Source of the DNA: Conyzicola lurida
GTDB lineage: Bacteria > Actinomycetota > Actinomycetes > Actinomycetales > Microbacteriaceae
Reading direction: 5' to 3'
Length of the DNA: 64,000 nucleotides
NCBI RefSeq assembly: GCF_014204935.1
Contig: NZ_JACHMJ010000001.1
Span: 2,604,001-2,668,000, forward strand
This document shows, in pieces, positions 23,516-32,519 of the stretch; within the stretch, counting starts at the first letter, position 1; the number at the start of each line of letters is the position of its first letter. The translations under genes were made by a program, and so were the position numbers. The notes beneath the pieces are model-generated. The model was not told the DNA's origin. It saw only the letters and a program-made list of their open reading frames with translations, and did not search any database.

Positions 23516-25999
23516 TCAACGTCCCAGGCGGCGGGCGACCTTGCGGATGACGACCATCGGGCCGCCGTTGCGCAGGTAGAACAGCGCGCGCGTCACGTTG
23601 TGGCGCGTGCCGGTCTTGCGGCTCGGCAGACGCTGCGGCTGCACCTGGCGGTTCGACTTGCCGCGCACAGTGGTGCGCACGAGGTCGGGCGCGTGGCGGG
23701 CGTCGGCGACGAACGAGACGAGCGGCTCGAGCACACGGTCCCAGTAGAAGTCCTCGCGCACACGCGCGATGTTCGCCTTCGCCTCGGCGATGAATTCCGC
23801 GTCGTAGAGGATGCGCTCGAGAGCGTCGGCGAGGGCATCGACGTCGTTCGCCGGGACGACGACACCGAGTCCCTCCTTCGCCACGAGCTCGGCGAACACG
23901 TCGCCGTCGGTGACGACCATCGGCAGGCCCGCCCACAGGTAGTCGAGGATGCGGGTGCGGAACGACATCGTGGTCTCGATGTGGTCGAAGTGCGTGCTGA
24001 CGCCGGCGTCGGCCTCGTGCAGGTAGTTGTGGCGGTCGGAGTAGTCGACCCACGACCGGTTGAAGAACACGGCGCTGTCGAGCACACCGAGCGACTCGGC
24101 GAGGGCACGCGATTCGCCGACGATCTGCATCTCCGGCACGCCGGGGTGCGGGTGCTTGGTGCCCTGGAAGAACAGGCGCACCTCGGGGCGGCGCTCGGCG
24201 AGCTGGGCCACGGCGCGGATGAGCGACTTCGGGTCGAACCAGTTGTAGAGCCCGCCGCTCCAGAGCAGCACCTTGTCGTCGGCGCCGATGCCGTCGAGCG
24301 CGCCCTTGAGCACGTCGCGGTTGTGCTCGGGGAACTCGCGGGGCAGGCCGAACGGTACGACGGAGATGAGGCCGCGCAGGTCGGGGTCGCCGTCGTAGTT
24401 GGCCGGGTTGATGCGGCCGAGGGCGGCGAGCTGGCCGAGGAAGAACATGCGCTGGCGTTCCGAAGCGCAGACGAAGAAGTCGGCCTTGCCGAGCTGCTCG
24501 TTGAGCACGACGGTCGCGTCGCTGACGCGCTGGTCCCAGACCGCGCGCGGGAACTCCTTGGCCTGCTCGAGCTGCTCGAGGTGCATCGGGTCGTAGATGT
24601 CGGCGACGACGATCTTGCTCGTGGTGCGCAGCGACTCGAAGAACTCCATGGCGTGGCCCTGGAAGATGATGACGTCGGCCCACTGCTCGTAGACGTTGAA
24701 CTCGCGGTCCTGGCCGGCGCTGACCTGTACGAGGTCGAACGGCGCCGCGACGTCCTCTTCGACGAGGGTGAGCGACATCAGGGTCACGTCGTTGTCGGCG
24801 GCGAGGGCGTTGGCGATGTTCCAGGCGCGGATCGCGGGCCCGGCCAGCTTCACGCCGATCGGGTCGCCCGTGATGACGAGCACTCTCGTGCGCTTCGCCG
24901 GCTCGAGAACGTCGAAGGTGCTCGCTATCTTCATGTATCCATCCAAGTAGTAGTCGTTCTCGTATGACGCGGCGTCGGTTTCGCCGAACAGTCGCCACAC
25001 GCGGTTGTCGGAGACCACGCGGGACTCCTGGATCTCCCGGCGGCTGTCGCGCAGGGAGGGAAGGTTCTCGACGAACTGGTCGATGGCGAACAGGCCGGCC
25101 ATCGTCTCTTTCGCAACGTCTATTGTCTCAACGTCGTCGCCGCCCGGTTTACGGATGTCGAACGACGTCGAGTCGAGGGCGCCCCGGGCGACGCCGCGGC
25201 GCACGGTGAGGGCCATCGCGGCGGGCAGGATCTCGGCGAGCGAGTCGGGGCCCAGGTTCTTGTAGAGCGTGAACAGCGCGTTGCGCTCGAGCAGGTAGGT
25301 CTCTTTGAAGTTGCCGAAGCTGCTCATCGAGGCGTGGTGCTTGTGGAAGGCGATCGATTCGGGGACGTACGCGTAGCGCCAACCACGGAGGTTGAGGCGC
25401 CATCCGAAATCGACGTCTTCGAAGAACATGAAGAAGCGCTCGTCGAAGCCCTCGAGGGCGTCGAATACCGAGCGCCGCACGAACATGGCGGAGCCGGTGC
25501 CGAAGAGCACGCTCGAGGCCTCCGGCATATTGGGGTCGAGCACCTCGCCGGTGAACGGCTTGTAGCCCATACCGAACCAGGTGAGGCCGGCGCCGATGAA
25601 GTCGACGCGTTCGCCCTCCCAGTCGAGCACCTTGCTGGCGACGGCGCCGACGAGCTCGGAGCCCTCGAAGACGGCGACCGCGGCGGAGACCCACGCGGCG
25701 TCGGGCTTGGCGTCGTTGTTGAGGAACGCGACGTATTCGCCGCTGGAGTGGCGGACGCCGAGGTTGCAGCCGCCGGCGAAGCCCAGGTTCTCGTCGGAGA
25801 CGACGAGGGTGACGTGCGGGGCTGCCGCGGCGATCCGCGCGGCGCTGTCGTCGCCCGACGCGTTCTCGACGACGATGATCTCGAGCCGGGAGGACGGCCA
25901 GTCCAATTCGTCGAGGAGTCGGATCGCCTCGATCGTGTCCGACGCGCCTCGGAAGTTGACGAGCACGACGGACACCACTCCGGTACGGATCCCGGACAT
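23516..25999 (-). CDS. Bifunctional glycosyltransferase: GT2 domain fused to a GT4-type domain
   Basis: 827 residues. The ATG at 25999 has AAAGAGG upstream. The open frame also allows a GTG at 26017. Residues 1-270 are a GT2 domain (VVLVNFRGASDTIEAI, VENASGDDS, ENLGFAGGCNLG, FLNNDAKPDAAW, FMFFEDVDFGWRL). Residues about 370-790 are a GT-B domain with an RTRVLVITGDPIG start, LWSGGLYNWFDPKSLIRA and the late HFDHIETTMSFRTRILDYLWAGLP segment followed by VTDGDVFAELV. The protein ends in a very basic stretch that may bind the membrane. It could add two successive sugars to one acceptor. It lies 34 bp downstream of the methyltransferase gene. Confidence 0.9.
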   Translation of the reverse strand: MSGIRTGVVSVVLVNFRGASDTIEAIRLLDELDWPSSRLEIIVVENASGDDSAARIAAAAPHVTLVVSDENLGFAGGCNLGVRHSSGEYVAFLNNDAKPDAAWVSAAVAVFEGSELVGAVASKVLDWEGERVDFIGAGLTWFGMGYKPFTGEVLDPNMPEASSVLFGTGSAMFVRRSVFDALEGFDERFFMFFEDVDFGWRLNLRGWRYAYVPESIAFHKHHASMSSFGNFKETYLLERNALFTLYKNLGPDSLAEILPAAMALTVRRGVARGALDSTSFDIRKPGGDDVETIDVAKETMAGLFAIDQFVENLPSLRDSRREIQESRVVSDNRVWRLFGETDAASYENDYYLDGYMKIASTFDVLEPAKRTRVLVITGDPIGVKLAGPAIRAWNIANALAADNDVTLMSLTLVEEDVAAPFDLVQVSAGQDREFNVYEQWADVIIFQGHAMEFFESLRTTSKIVVADIYDPMHLEQLEQAKEFPRAVWDQRVSDATVVLNEQLGKADFFVCASERQRMFFLGQLAALGRINPANYDGDPDLRGLISVVPFGLPREFPEHNRDVLKGALDGIGADDKVLLWSGGLYNWFDPKSLIRAVAQLAERRPEVRLFFQGTKHPHPGVPEMQIVGESRALAESLGVLDSAVFFNRSWVDYSDRHNYLHEADAGVSTHFDHIETTMSFRTRILDYLWAGLPMVVTDGDVFAELVAKEGLGVVVPANDVDALADALERILYDAEFIAEAKANIARVREDFYWDRVLEPLVSFVADARHAPDLVRTTVRGKSNRQVQPQRLPSRKTGTRHNVTRALFYLRNGGPMVVIRKVARRLGR

Positions 26000-26033
26000 A
26001 CTGACCTCTTTCACCACGAACGACTCGCGAAGT

Positions 26034-27023
26034 CTACCGGCGGAAAACCCGGAGAACCCGCCGAGCCCCCGCGCGGAGGGTGCGCCGGGCGGGCGCGGGC
26101 ACGCGGGCGACCACGCGGCGCAGCGGCGAGGTGAGGCGCCACGAGTAGCTGCCGGCCATCTCTCCGAGCTGCGCGTTGACGTGCTGCACGGTGGCGTCGA
26201 GGCGGGTCTCGAGCTCGGCGGACTTCGCGTTCAACGCGTCGATCTCGGCCCGCAGGTTGGCGATCTCGAGGTACTTCAGGTAGCGCTCGGTGATGATCTG
26301 GCCCTGGTCCGAGTAGAACGCGCGGATGGCGTCGGCCTCCTCGTCGGTCGCGTCGAAGAGGGCGCGCAGCGGCTCCGGGATCACCGTTCCGACGCTGAGC
26401 ACGCCGAGGCCGTGACCGTGGTGGAAGGTGAACGACGGGTATGTCGCGGTCAGCTCGTCCCAGAGCTGCCAGACCGCGAAACCGTTCTCGTGTTCCGCGA
26501 TGTCGTGGAAGAGCACGATGCCGTGGTCCGCGACCTTGGGCAGCCAGCTCTCGAAGTCTTCTTTGACGTCCTCGTAGCCGTGGCGGCCGTCGATGTGCAG
26601 CAGGTCGACCGAGCCGTCGTCGAACTTGTCGACGGACTCCTCGAAGTAGCCGCGCAGCAGCACCGCCATGTCGGGGTACTGCTCGGCGCGCACGGCGTCG
26701 ACGTCGGCGAAGATCTCCTCGCCGTAGAAGCCCGCGTGGTCGTCGCCCTGCCAGGTGTCGAGCGCGTACGCCCGCAACGGGAGGCGCAGGCGACGGGCCG
26801 CCTCGCAGAAGGTGTAGAAGGAGAAACCGTTGTGCGTGCCCAGTTCGACGAACGTGCTCGGCTTCAGCGCGTTGGTGATCCAGAACGCGAAGGGCGCGTG
26901 CTCGAGCCAGGCCGACAGCACGATGCGGCGCGGGTGCCAATAGGATTCCGCGCTTACCCACGGCGTCAGGTCGTCTCCGATGACGACCTCCTGAAGGCCG
27001 GGATAATCAGCTCGTGCGTTCAT
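26034..27023 (-). CDS. Class I SAM-dependent methyltransferase with coiled-coil and SWR tail
   Basis: 329 residues from the ATG at 27023 (GGGAG about 7 bases upstream). The SAM-binding motif FVELGTHNGFSFYTF, ALDTWQGD, LLHIDGRHGYEDVKED and HGIVLFHDI match the Methyltransf_24 type often found in sugar and glycan clusters. Residues about 235-290 form a short coiled coil (ANLRAEIDALNAKSAELETR). The end reads SYSWRLTSPLRRV followed by a strongly basic tail. Similar SxSWR/P-R tails occur in the two small coiled-coil proteins nearby and may tether glycan enzymes to the membrane or to each other (inference). It may methylate a terminal sugar to cap the chain. Confidence 0.87.
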   Translation of the reverse strand: MNARADYPGLQEVVIGDDLTPWVSAESYWHPRRIVLSAWLEHAPFAFWITNALKPSTFVELGTHNGFSFYTFCEAARRLRLPLRAYALDTWQGDDHAGFYGEEIFADVDAVRAEQYPDMAVLLRGYFEESVDKFDDGSVDLLHIDGRHGYEDVKEDFESWLPKVADHGIVLFHDIAEHENGFAVWQLWDELTATYPSFTFHHGHGLGVLSVGTVIPEPLRALFDATDEEADAIRAFYSDQGQIITERYLKYLEIANLRAEIDALNAKSAELETRLDATVQHVNAQLGEMAGSYSWRLTSPLRRVVARVPAPARRTLRAGARRVLRVFRR

Positions 27024-27093
27024 CGTCAACTCCCGTCGAATTCGTGTGGCGCGGTGCACCACGATAACCATGCCTCACTGGGCGCCCGCCCGT

Positions 27094-28623
27094 TCACACG
27101 TCGAAGCTCGGCCGGTCGGGCGACGACGACGCCCACCGCGCCCGCACCAGGTCGAGAGCCGCGCGCCGGGCCGCGGGAGCGCGCTCGGGCGGTGCGCGGT
27201 GTGCGAGGTGCACGCGGCTGATCCAGACGAGCCGCAGGCCGAGCATCCGGGTCTTGAACGACAGGTCGACATCGCTGAGCTTCGGCGGCAGGCTCTCGCT
27301 CAGGCCGCCCACGGCGATGTAGGTCTCGCGCCGCAGCGCGACACACTCGGTGTCGAGGCCGGAGACCTCCCGGTCGATCATCAGCGCGGAGAACGGTCCG
27401 GGGTCGCCGGGCCGGAAGCGCAGGAGGGCGTGGCCGAACTGGCGGTTCGCGTAATTGTGCCCCGCCCCGTAGACGAGTCCCTCGTGGTCGAACACCTGCG
27501 CGCCGACGAGGCCGACGTCCGGTTCGGCGAGGCACGCAGCGAGATCCGTGACGACGTCGCCGGCCACCACGTCGAGCCCGTCGTCGACGAGCACGATCAC
27601 GTCGCCCGTGCTGGCGAGGAAGCCCTGGTTGCAGCGTTCGCTGAAGCCCGCCGCGTGGCCGCACTCGACGATCGTGACGTCGGGAGCCTGACCGAGCTCG
27701 CGCTCGAGCTCGCCGCGGTCGAAGGCGGAGACGATGATGTATTCGACGCGCGCATGCTCCGTCGACGCGGCGAGCGACCGGACGGTGCGGCCGATGCCGT
27801 CGACCGAGCCGTCGGCGGCGAGGATGACGCTGACGAGAACTCCCTCGTCCAGACGGCGGTACAGCGCGTAGGTGCCGAACCAGACGCCGTGGCGCACCTC
27901 GGTGTCGAGCCCCAGGCGGTCGACGTGAGCCTGTACGGCGCGCACGCCGGCGTCCCACGCGTAGGGCTTCGCGTCGCCCGACGAGGCCGTCGAGTCGGCG
28001 AGTGCGCGCCAGTGGTAGAGAACCTCGGGCAGGTGGTAGACCTGCCGCGCCCGCTCGGTGACCTTAAGCACGAGGTCGTGGTCCTGCGAGCCGTCGACGC
28101 CGCTGTCGAATCCGCCGACCTCGCGCACGATGCTCGTGCGCAGCACCGAGAGATGCCCGCAGTACATCTGGGAGCGCAGGCGCTCGGGCGACCAGTCCGG
28201 TTTGCGGAACTCCTCGTAGAGCACCCCGTCGCCGTCGATCTTGTCTTCGTCGGTGTACACGTAGTCGACGAGCGGATGCGCGGCCAAGGCGGAGGCGACT
28301 TTTTCGAGTGCCCCCTCGACCAGGAGGTCGTCGTGGTCGAGCAGCACGATGTACTCGCCCGTGGCGGCGGCGATCGCGTCGTTCGAGGCGGCCGAGATGC
28401 CGCCGTTGGTCTCGCGCAGCACCAGGGTGATCCGCGGTTCGGCCGCGGCAGCAGCTCGCAGGTAGTCGCGCACCGCCTCGCTCGGCGACAGGTCGTCGAC
28501 GAGGATCAGCTGCCAAGCCCTGTAGCCCTGCCCGGTGACGGACCGCACCATCTCGTCCAGCACGTCCAGAGGGGTCTCGTAGACGGGCGTGACGATCGAG
28601 AAGGTGGGTGGCGCAGCGATCAC
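27094..28623 (-). CDS. Tandem GT2 glycosyltransferase, coupled to a coiled-coil protein (module 1)
   Basis: 509 residues from a GTG at 28623 whose first bases overlap the stop codon of the coiled-coil gene (GTGA). Two GT-A domains are present. The first (1-255) has SIVTPVYETPLDVLDEM, LVDDLSPSE, NGGISAASNDAI, LLDHDDLLVEGALEK, YTDEDKIDGDG and KPDWSPERLRSQMYCGHL. The second (265-509) has VSVILAADGSVDGI, AGFSERCNQG, VLVDDGLDVV and LSDVDLSFKTRM. Both keep acidic metal-site residues. It is homologous in layout to the gene at 30615-32159, in which the first site is degenerate. It probably adds two residues to the rhamnose-containing glycan. Exact donors unknown. Confidence 0.88.
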   Translation of the reverse strand: MIAAPPTFSIVTPVYETPLDVLDEMVRSVTGQGYRAWQLILVDDLSPSEAVRDYLRAAAAAEPRITLVLRETNGGISAASNDAIAAATGEYIVLLDHDDLLVEGALEKVASALAAHPLVDYVYTDEDKIDGDGVLYEEFRKPDWSPERLRSQMYCGHLSVLRTSIVREVGGFDSGVDGSQDHDLVLKVTERARQVYHLPEVLYHWRALADSTASSGDAKPYAWDAGVRAVQAHVDRLGLDTEVRHGVWFGTYALYRRLDEGVLVSVILAADGSVDGIGRTVRSLAASTEHARVEYIIVSAFDRGELERELGQAPDVTIVECGHAAGFSERCNQGFLASTGDVIVLVDDGLDVVAGDVVTDLAACLAEPDVGLVGAQVFDHEGLVYGAGHNYANRQFGHALLRFRPGDPGPFSALMIDREVSGLDTECVALRRETYIAVGGLSESLPPKLSDVDLSFKTRMLGLRLVWISRVHLAHRAPPERAPAARRAALDLVRARWASSSPDRPSFDV

Positions 28624-28943
28624 CGGCGGCGTCCGCGCAGGCGCGTCAGCGGGGCGAGCACGGCCGAGCCGACGCGCCATGACTTCGACGCGAAGATGTT
28701 GTCGAGCTCCTGCTGCCGTCCGTAGCGTTCTGCGGCGAGTTCGTCGCGCAGGACGAGCACTTCCTCCTGCAGCTCGGAGATGCGTTCTTCGGCGATCGCG
28801 AGTTCGGCCTGGCTGGCCGGGAGAGCCTTCTCCTGGAGCGTGCGCAGTTCGCCGCGCAGGCCGAGGACGGTGTCGTTGGCGACGAGCGTCTCGTGGTCGA
28901 CGGCCGTCTGTTGTGGGTGCGATGGTGCGGATTGCTGATTCAC
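28620..28943 (-). CDS. Small coiled-coil protein with SWR-type tail (module 1 partner)
   Basis: 107 residues from a GTG at 28943, chosen because AAAGGAG lies 6 bases upstream. An in-frame GTG 21 bases earlier lacks such a site. After a glutamine/serine-rich start comes DTVLGLRGEL, then a long heptad-rich helix (LQEKALPASQAELAIAEERI, ISELQEEVLVLRDELAAERY) and the end ASKSWRVGSAVLAPLTRLRG plus arginines. There is no signal peptide and no membrane helix. Its TGA overlaps the GTG of the tandem GT2. The protein at 32159-32407 has the same layout and also precedes a tandem GT2. It resembles a glycosyltransferase N-terminal extension that has become a separate gene. Function unknown. Confidence 0.75.
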   Translation of the reverse strand: MNQQSAPSHPQQTAVDHETLVANDTVLGLRGELRTLQEKALPASQAELAIAEERISELQEEVLVLRDELAAERYGRQQELDNIFASKSWRVGSAVLAPLTRLRGRRR

Positions 28944-29095
28944 CTGTGCTCCTTTCGGCGGCACCCACTCCGTCGTGGGATGCCCGCGCCGTGGTCGGGT
29001 AGGGCCGGGGCGGACGCTGAGAGCCCCGGTGACGGGGTGCTCGCTGGAGTCAGACTAGCGACAATCTGTCATGGCGGGGAGTCGCCGCGACGGGC

Positions 29096-29124
29096 CCGTC
29101 CGACCCGGCGAGCGGGTCGGACGG
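29096..29124 (-). terminator. Perfect 12-bp hairpin downstream of rmlA
   Basis: CCGTCCGACCCG at 29096-29107 pairs with CGGGTCGGACGG at 29113-29124 over a 5-base loop. It lies 8 bases past the rmlA stop on the reverse strand. No T-run follows, as is common in high-G+C genomes. It should separate the rmlA operon from the coiled-coil/GT2 module downstream. Confidence 0.7.
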
Positions 29125-29131
29125 AAGCCGG

Positions 29132-29995
29132 TCAGTCGGCGAGCAGGCTCGCCAGGTAGCGGCCGTAGCCGCTCTTGATCAGCGGCGCGGCGAGGACGCC
29201 GAGCTGCTTGTCGTTGATCCAGCCGGCACGCCAGGCGATCTCTTCGATGCAGCCGATCTTGAAGCCCTGGCGGTCTTCGATGACGCGCACGTACTCGGAC
29301 GCCTGCATCATCGACTCGAACGTGCCGGTGTCGAGCCACGCGGTCCCGCGGTCGAGGACCTGCACGCGCAGCTTGCCGCGGTTCAGGTACACCTCGTTGA
29401 CGGTCGAGATCTCGAGTTCGCCACGGGCGCTGGGCTCGATGGTCTTCGCGATCTCGATCACGTCGTTGTCGTAGAAGTAGAGGCCGGGAACCGCGTAGTT
29501 GCTCTTCGGGTTCGACGGCTTCTCCTCGATGGAGAGCGCGTTGAAGTCGTCGTCGAACTCGACGACGCCGTAGGCGCGGGGTTCCGCCACGTGGTACGCG
29601 AAGATGAGCGAGCCGTCGATGTCGACGTTCTTGCGCAGGTTCGAGCCGAGCCCGGCACCGTGGAAGATGTTGTCGCCGAGCACGAGCGCGACGCTCTCGT
29701 CGCCGATGAATTCCTCACCGATGATGAACGCCTGGGCGAGGCCGTCGGGCGAGGGCTGCGAGGCGTACTCGATCGAGATGCCCAGGTCGGAACCGTCGCC
29801 GAGCAGCGCACGGAACTGGTCGTTGTACTCGGGGGTCGTGATGATCAGGATCTCTTTGATGCCCGCCATCATGAGGGTCGAGAGGGGGTAGTAGATCATG
29901 GGCTTGTCGTAGATCGGCATGAGCTGCTTCGAGATGCCCTTGGTGATCGGCCAGAGACGCGTGCCCGATCCGCCGGCGAGGATGATACCGCGCAT
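29132..29995 (-). CDS. rmlA: Glucose-1-phosphate thymidylyltransferase
   Basis: 287 residues. The nucleotide-binding [20 protein letters not shown] is at the N-terminus, followed by [31 protein letters not shown] and the late [15 protein letters not shown]. These are the standard RmlA motifs. It makes dTDP-glucose, the first step to dTDP-L-rhamnose. Length equals the short RmlA class (about 290). The ATG at 29995 is 1 bp from the rmlC stop. Order on this strand is ABC exporter, coiled-coil protein, tandem GT2, rmlC, rmlA. Confidence 0.97.
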   Translation of the reverse strand: MRGIILAGGSGTRLWPITKGISKQLMPIYDKPMIYYPLSTLMMAGIKEILIITTPEYNDQFRALLGDGSDLGISIEYASQPSPDGLAQAFIIGEEFIGDESVALVLGDNIFHGAGLGSNLRKNVDIDGSLIFAYHVAEPRAYGVVEFDDDFNALSIEEKPSNPKSNYAVPGLYFYDNDVIEIAKTIEPSARGELEISTVNEVYLNRGKLRVQVLDRGTAWLDTGTFESMMQASEYVRVIEDRQGFKIGCIEEIAWRAGWINDKQLGVLAAPLIKSGYGRYLASLLAD

Positions 29996-29996
29996 A

Positions 29997-30605
29997 TCAG
30001 GCGTTTCCCTTCAGGGTGGCGTAGTACGCCTGGCAGGCGTCCCACGTCGGGAGCAGTCCGGAGTCGAGCGCCTCGGTCAGGCCGGGGGCGTCGGTGTCCT
30101 TGGGCGAGAGCAGCAGCGAGCCGGCTTCCTCGGGGAAGCGCAGGCCGATTTCCTTGTCGGTCGGGTCGATCCCGTGCTCGGCACCGGCGTTGAACGTCGA
30201 GGTGACGAGGTAGGTGACGACGGCGTCGTCGGTCAGCGCGACGAACGCGTGGCCGAGGCCCTCGGAGATGAAGATGGCGCGGCGGTCGACGGAATCGAGC
30301 AGCACGGCGTCCCATTCGCCGAACGTCGGCGATCCGACGCGGATGTCGATGACGAAGTCGAGCACGGCACCGTGCGGGGCCATCACGTACTTGGCCTGGC
30401 TCGGCGGCACGTCGGCGAAGTGGATGCCGCGGACGACGCCCTTCTTCGACACCGAGGTGTTGACCTGCTTGAGGTCGATCGAGCGGCCCGACGCCTTGGC
30501 GAGCTCGTCGAAGCGGTACGACTCAGAGAACACTCCACGGTCGTCCGGGAAGGCCCTCGGGGTGATCTCGTAGCTGTCTGGAATCTTGAGTTCGCGGATA
30601 TTCAC
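29997..30605 (-). CDS. rmlC: dTDP-4-dehydrorhamnose 3,5-epimerase
   Basis: 202 residues, a cupin-fold enzyme. The expected active-site residues fall at His62 (RGIHF), Lys72 (AKYV) and Tyr132 (TYLVTSTFN), matching the canonical numbering. [15 protein letters not shown] at 16-30 is the usual substrate-binding start. It epimerises C3 and C5 of dTDP-4-keto-6-deoxyglucose, the third step to dTDP-L-rhamnose. The C-terminus is somewhat longer than the minimal enzyme. The ATG at 30605 lies 9 bp past the tandem GT2 stop, so it is in the same operon. Confidence 0.96.
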   Translation of the reverse strand: MNIRELKIPDSYEITPRAFPDDRGVFSESYRFDELAKASGRSIDLKQVNTSVSKKGVVRGIHFADVPPSQAKYVMAPHGAVLDFVIDIRVGSPTFGEWDAVLLDSVDRRAIFISEGLGHAFVALTDDAVVTYLVTSTFNAGAEHGIDPTDKEIGLRFPEEAGSLLLSPKDTDAPGLTEALDSGLLPTWDACQAYYATLKGNA

Positions 30606-30614
30606 GGTGAAATC

Positions 30615-32159
30615 TTACAAGGATGCGTTCTCGTCCGAGGTCAACATCGATCCGTAGGGCCAATAGGTGGGGTCGTCGAGGCGCCATTCCCAGCGCCCCC
30701 ACGCCGTTTCGACCTCGTAGCGCGCGACCCGGGAGACCCGCGTCTTCGACTCGTAGTGGTACAGCTCGGTGTTCGGCGTCCAGTAGATCGTGTGGCCCAG
30801 TTCGGTCACCTTCATGCACAAGTCGACGTCGTTGAAGTTGCCGGGGAGCAGCAGCGAGAAACCGCCGACCTCGTCGAAGACGTCGCGCGGCATCATCGAG
30901 CAGGCCGCGGTCACGCCGGAGATCTCGCGCTCCACGAGGAAGCTGTTGAGCGGACCGGAGGCGCCGCGACGGCCGACGGTGCCGATGTGGCCGGCGTCGC
31001 CGCGCTCGTAGATGTGGCCCGCGTGCTGGATCGAGTCGTCCTCGAAGTAGAGCATCGCGCCCGCCATACCCGCACCGGGGCGCTGGCAGAGCGAGAGCAT
31101 GGGTTCGATCCATCCCGGGGTGATGACCTCGGTGTCGTCGTTGAGGAACAGAACGTACTCGCCGCGCGCGTGGAAGACGCCGAGGTTCATCTTCGCGGAG
31201 AAGTTGAACGGGCGGTCCCACCAGACGATGCGCATGCGGTCGCCGCCGATGTCGCGCAGGGTCTGCGTGACGGCGGGGTCGGCCACGCTGTCCATCACGA
31301 CGACGAGCTCGTAGTTCTCGTAGGTGGTCTTCTCGATGATGGTGCGCACGGCCTCGATGACGAGGCAACGGGTCTCGCCGTGCACTTCTCCGAGGCTGCC
31401 GCGGGTCGGGATGACGATGGAGACGAGCGGGTCGCCGACGACGCTGCGGTGCGTGCGGTGGGCGCCGTTCTCGTGCACCGACTCGACGTAACCGCCGCCG
31501 GTCTCGGCGAGGTGCTCCTCGAGCACGGTGCGCGTGGCGTCGAGCGCGGCCTGGCCGGAAACCGCGCCCACGGGCGGGGTGCCGTCCGGGAGGGCGAACA
31601 CGGTCGCGCGGAAGTGCTCGATGACGGCGCCGGAGCGCTGGGCGCGCAGAGCGAGGTCGTACAACTCGGCACCGGGGATGCCGGTGCGCACGCCGCCGAG
31701 GCGCTGGAGCAGCTCGCGGCGGTAGAACACGGCGTTGCCCCAGTAGAACTGGCAGCGCAGGCGCTCGGGTGACGAGTCCGGCTTGAACCGGAAGCGCGTC
31801 GGCTTCACGCCGAAGATGTACTCGTCGGTGTAGACGACGTCGGATTCGACCGGCCGTGCCTCGACCAGCACGCGGGTCTCCCCCGCGCTGAACTTGCCGT
31901 CGGCGTTGGCGATCAGCACGAAGTCGGTGCCGGCCATCTCGATTCCGGCGTTGACGGCGGCGGCCCAGTCCGTGGCATCCGTGCCGGCAAAGCGGACCCG
32001 CGGGTCGCCGGCGCCGACGGTGTAGCCCTCGACGCGGCCGGCGACGATGATCTCCCAGTCGCTCGTGTCGTCGGTCGAGAGCGACGCCAGCAGCAGCGGG
32101 TACGGGAACGACGTGGCCCCGGCGACGGGGAGGACGACGGCGATGGTCGAGTTGACCAC
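30615..32159 (-). CDS. Tandem GT2 glycosyltransferase, coupled to a coiled-coil protein (module 2)
   Basis: 514 residues from a GTG at 32159, which overlaps the TAG of the coiled-coil gene (TAGTG). Domain 1 (1-265) keeps the frame of the module-1 enzyme (VVYTDEYIFG, KPDSSPERLRCQFYWG) but its metal site reads IANADGKFS in place of LLDHDDLL, so it is probably inactive. Domain 2 (270-500) is intact: SIVIPTRGS, VVVMDSVADPAV, FNFSAKMNLGVF, LFLNDDTEVITPGW and GNFNDVDLCMKV. It belongs to the rml operon and probably adds rhamnose or another sugar to the exported glycan. Donor unproven. Confidence 0.9.
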   Translation of the reverse strand: MVNSTIAVVLPVAGATSFPYPLLLASLSTDDTSDWEIIVAGRVEGYTVGAGDPRVRFAGTDATDWAAAVNAGIEMAGTDFVLIANADGKFSAGETRVLVEARPVESDVVYTDEYIFGVKPTRFRFKPDSSPERLRCQFYWGNAVFYRRELLQRLGGVRTGIPGAELYDLALRAQRSGAVIEHFRATVFALPDGTPPVGAVSGQAALDATRTVLEEHLAETGGGYVESVHENGAHRTHRSVVGDPLVSIVIPTRGSLGEVHGETRCLVIEAVRTIIEKTTYENYELVVVMDSVADPAVTQTLRDIGGDRMRIVWWDRPFNFSAKMNLGVFHARGEYVLFLNDDTEVITPGWIEPMLSLCQRPGAGMAGAMLYFEDDSIQHAGHIYERGDAGHIGTVGRRGASGPLNSFLVEREISGVTAACSMMPRDVFDEVGGFSLLLPGNFNDVDLCMKVTELGHTIYWTPNTELYHYESKTRVSRVARYEVETAWGRWEWRLDDPTYWPYGSMLTSDENASL

Positions 32160-32407
32160 TACTTGACCTTGCTGATCACGCGACGCAGCAGGCGCACGGG
32201 AGTCATAATCAGGCGGCCGACCCTCCACGTGGTCGAGTGGCGCAGCGCGAGGATTTCGGCTTCGAGTTCTTCGACGCGCTGACGGGAAGGGGCGTTGCGC
32301 ACCGACTCCTGGGCCAGCGCCGCGCGCAGACCGATGATCTCGTCGGTGCGGGCCAGCTCGCGCTGGTACGCGTCGAAATCTGGGTTCTTTTCGGATGACT
32401 GGCTCAC
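32159..32407 (-). CDS. Small coiled-coil protein with SWR-type tail (module 2 partner)
   Basis: 82 residues from a GTG at 32407, with AAGGAG 9 bases upstream. The frame is open further, but the added residues lack a start signal. It shows DEIIGLRAALAQE, then a heptad stretch RQRVEELEAEILALR, then STTWRVGRLIMTPVRLLRRV and lysines. The order and spacing match the 107-residue protein at 28620-28943 (DTVLGLR, ELQEEVLVLR, SKSWRVG). No signal peptide is visible. The basic amphipathic tail could sit on the inner membrane face. The stop codon overlaps the start of a tandem GT2. Probably a scaffold or membrane adaptor for that enzyme (inference). Confidence 0.75.
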   Translation of the reverse strand: MSQSSEKNPDFDAYQRELARTDEIIGLRAALAQESVRNAPSRQRVEELEAEILALRHSTTWRVGRLIMTPVRLLRRVISKVK

Positions 32408-32519
32408 GAAAATTCGCTCCTTCGATGTGCCGTGTAGGTGTTCAGAGGGTAGCAAGCCAAAGCTGGGCGATCGTCGGCTTGACGAGGATGCCGCGTGGGC
32501 GACTCCCCGGCGGTGACAG

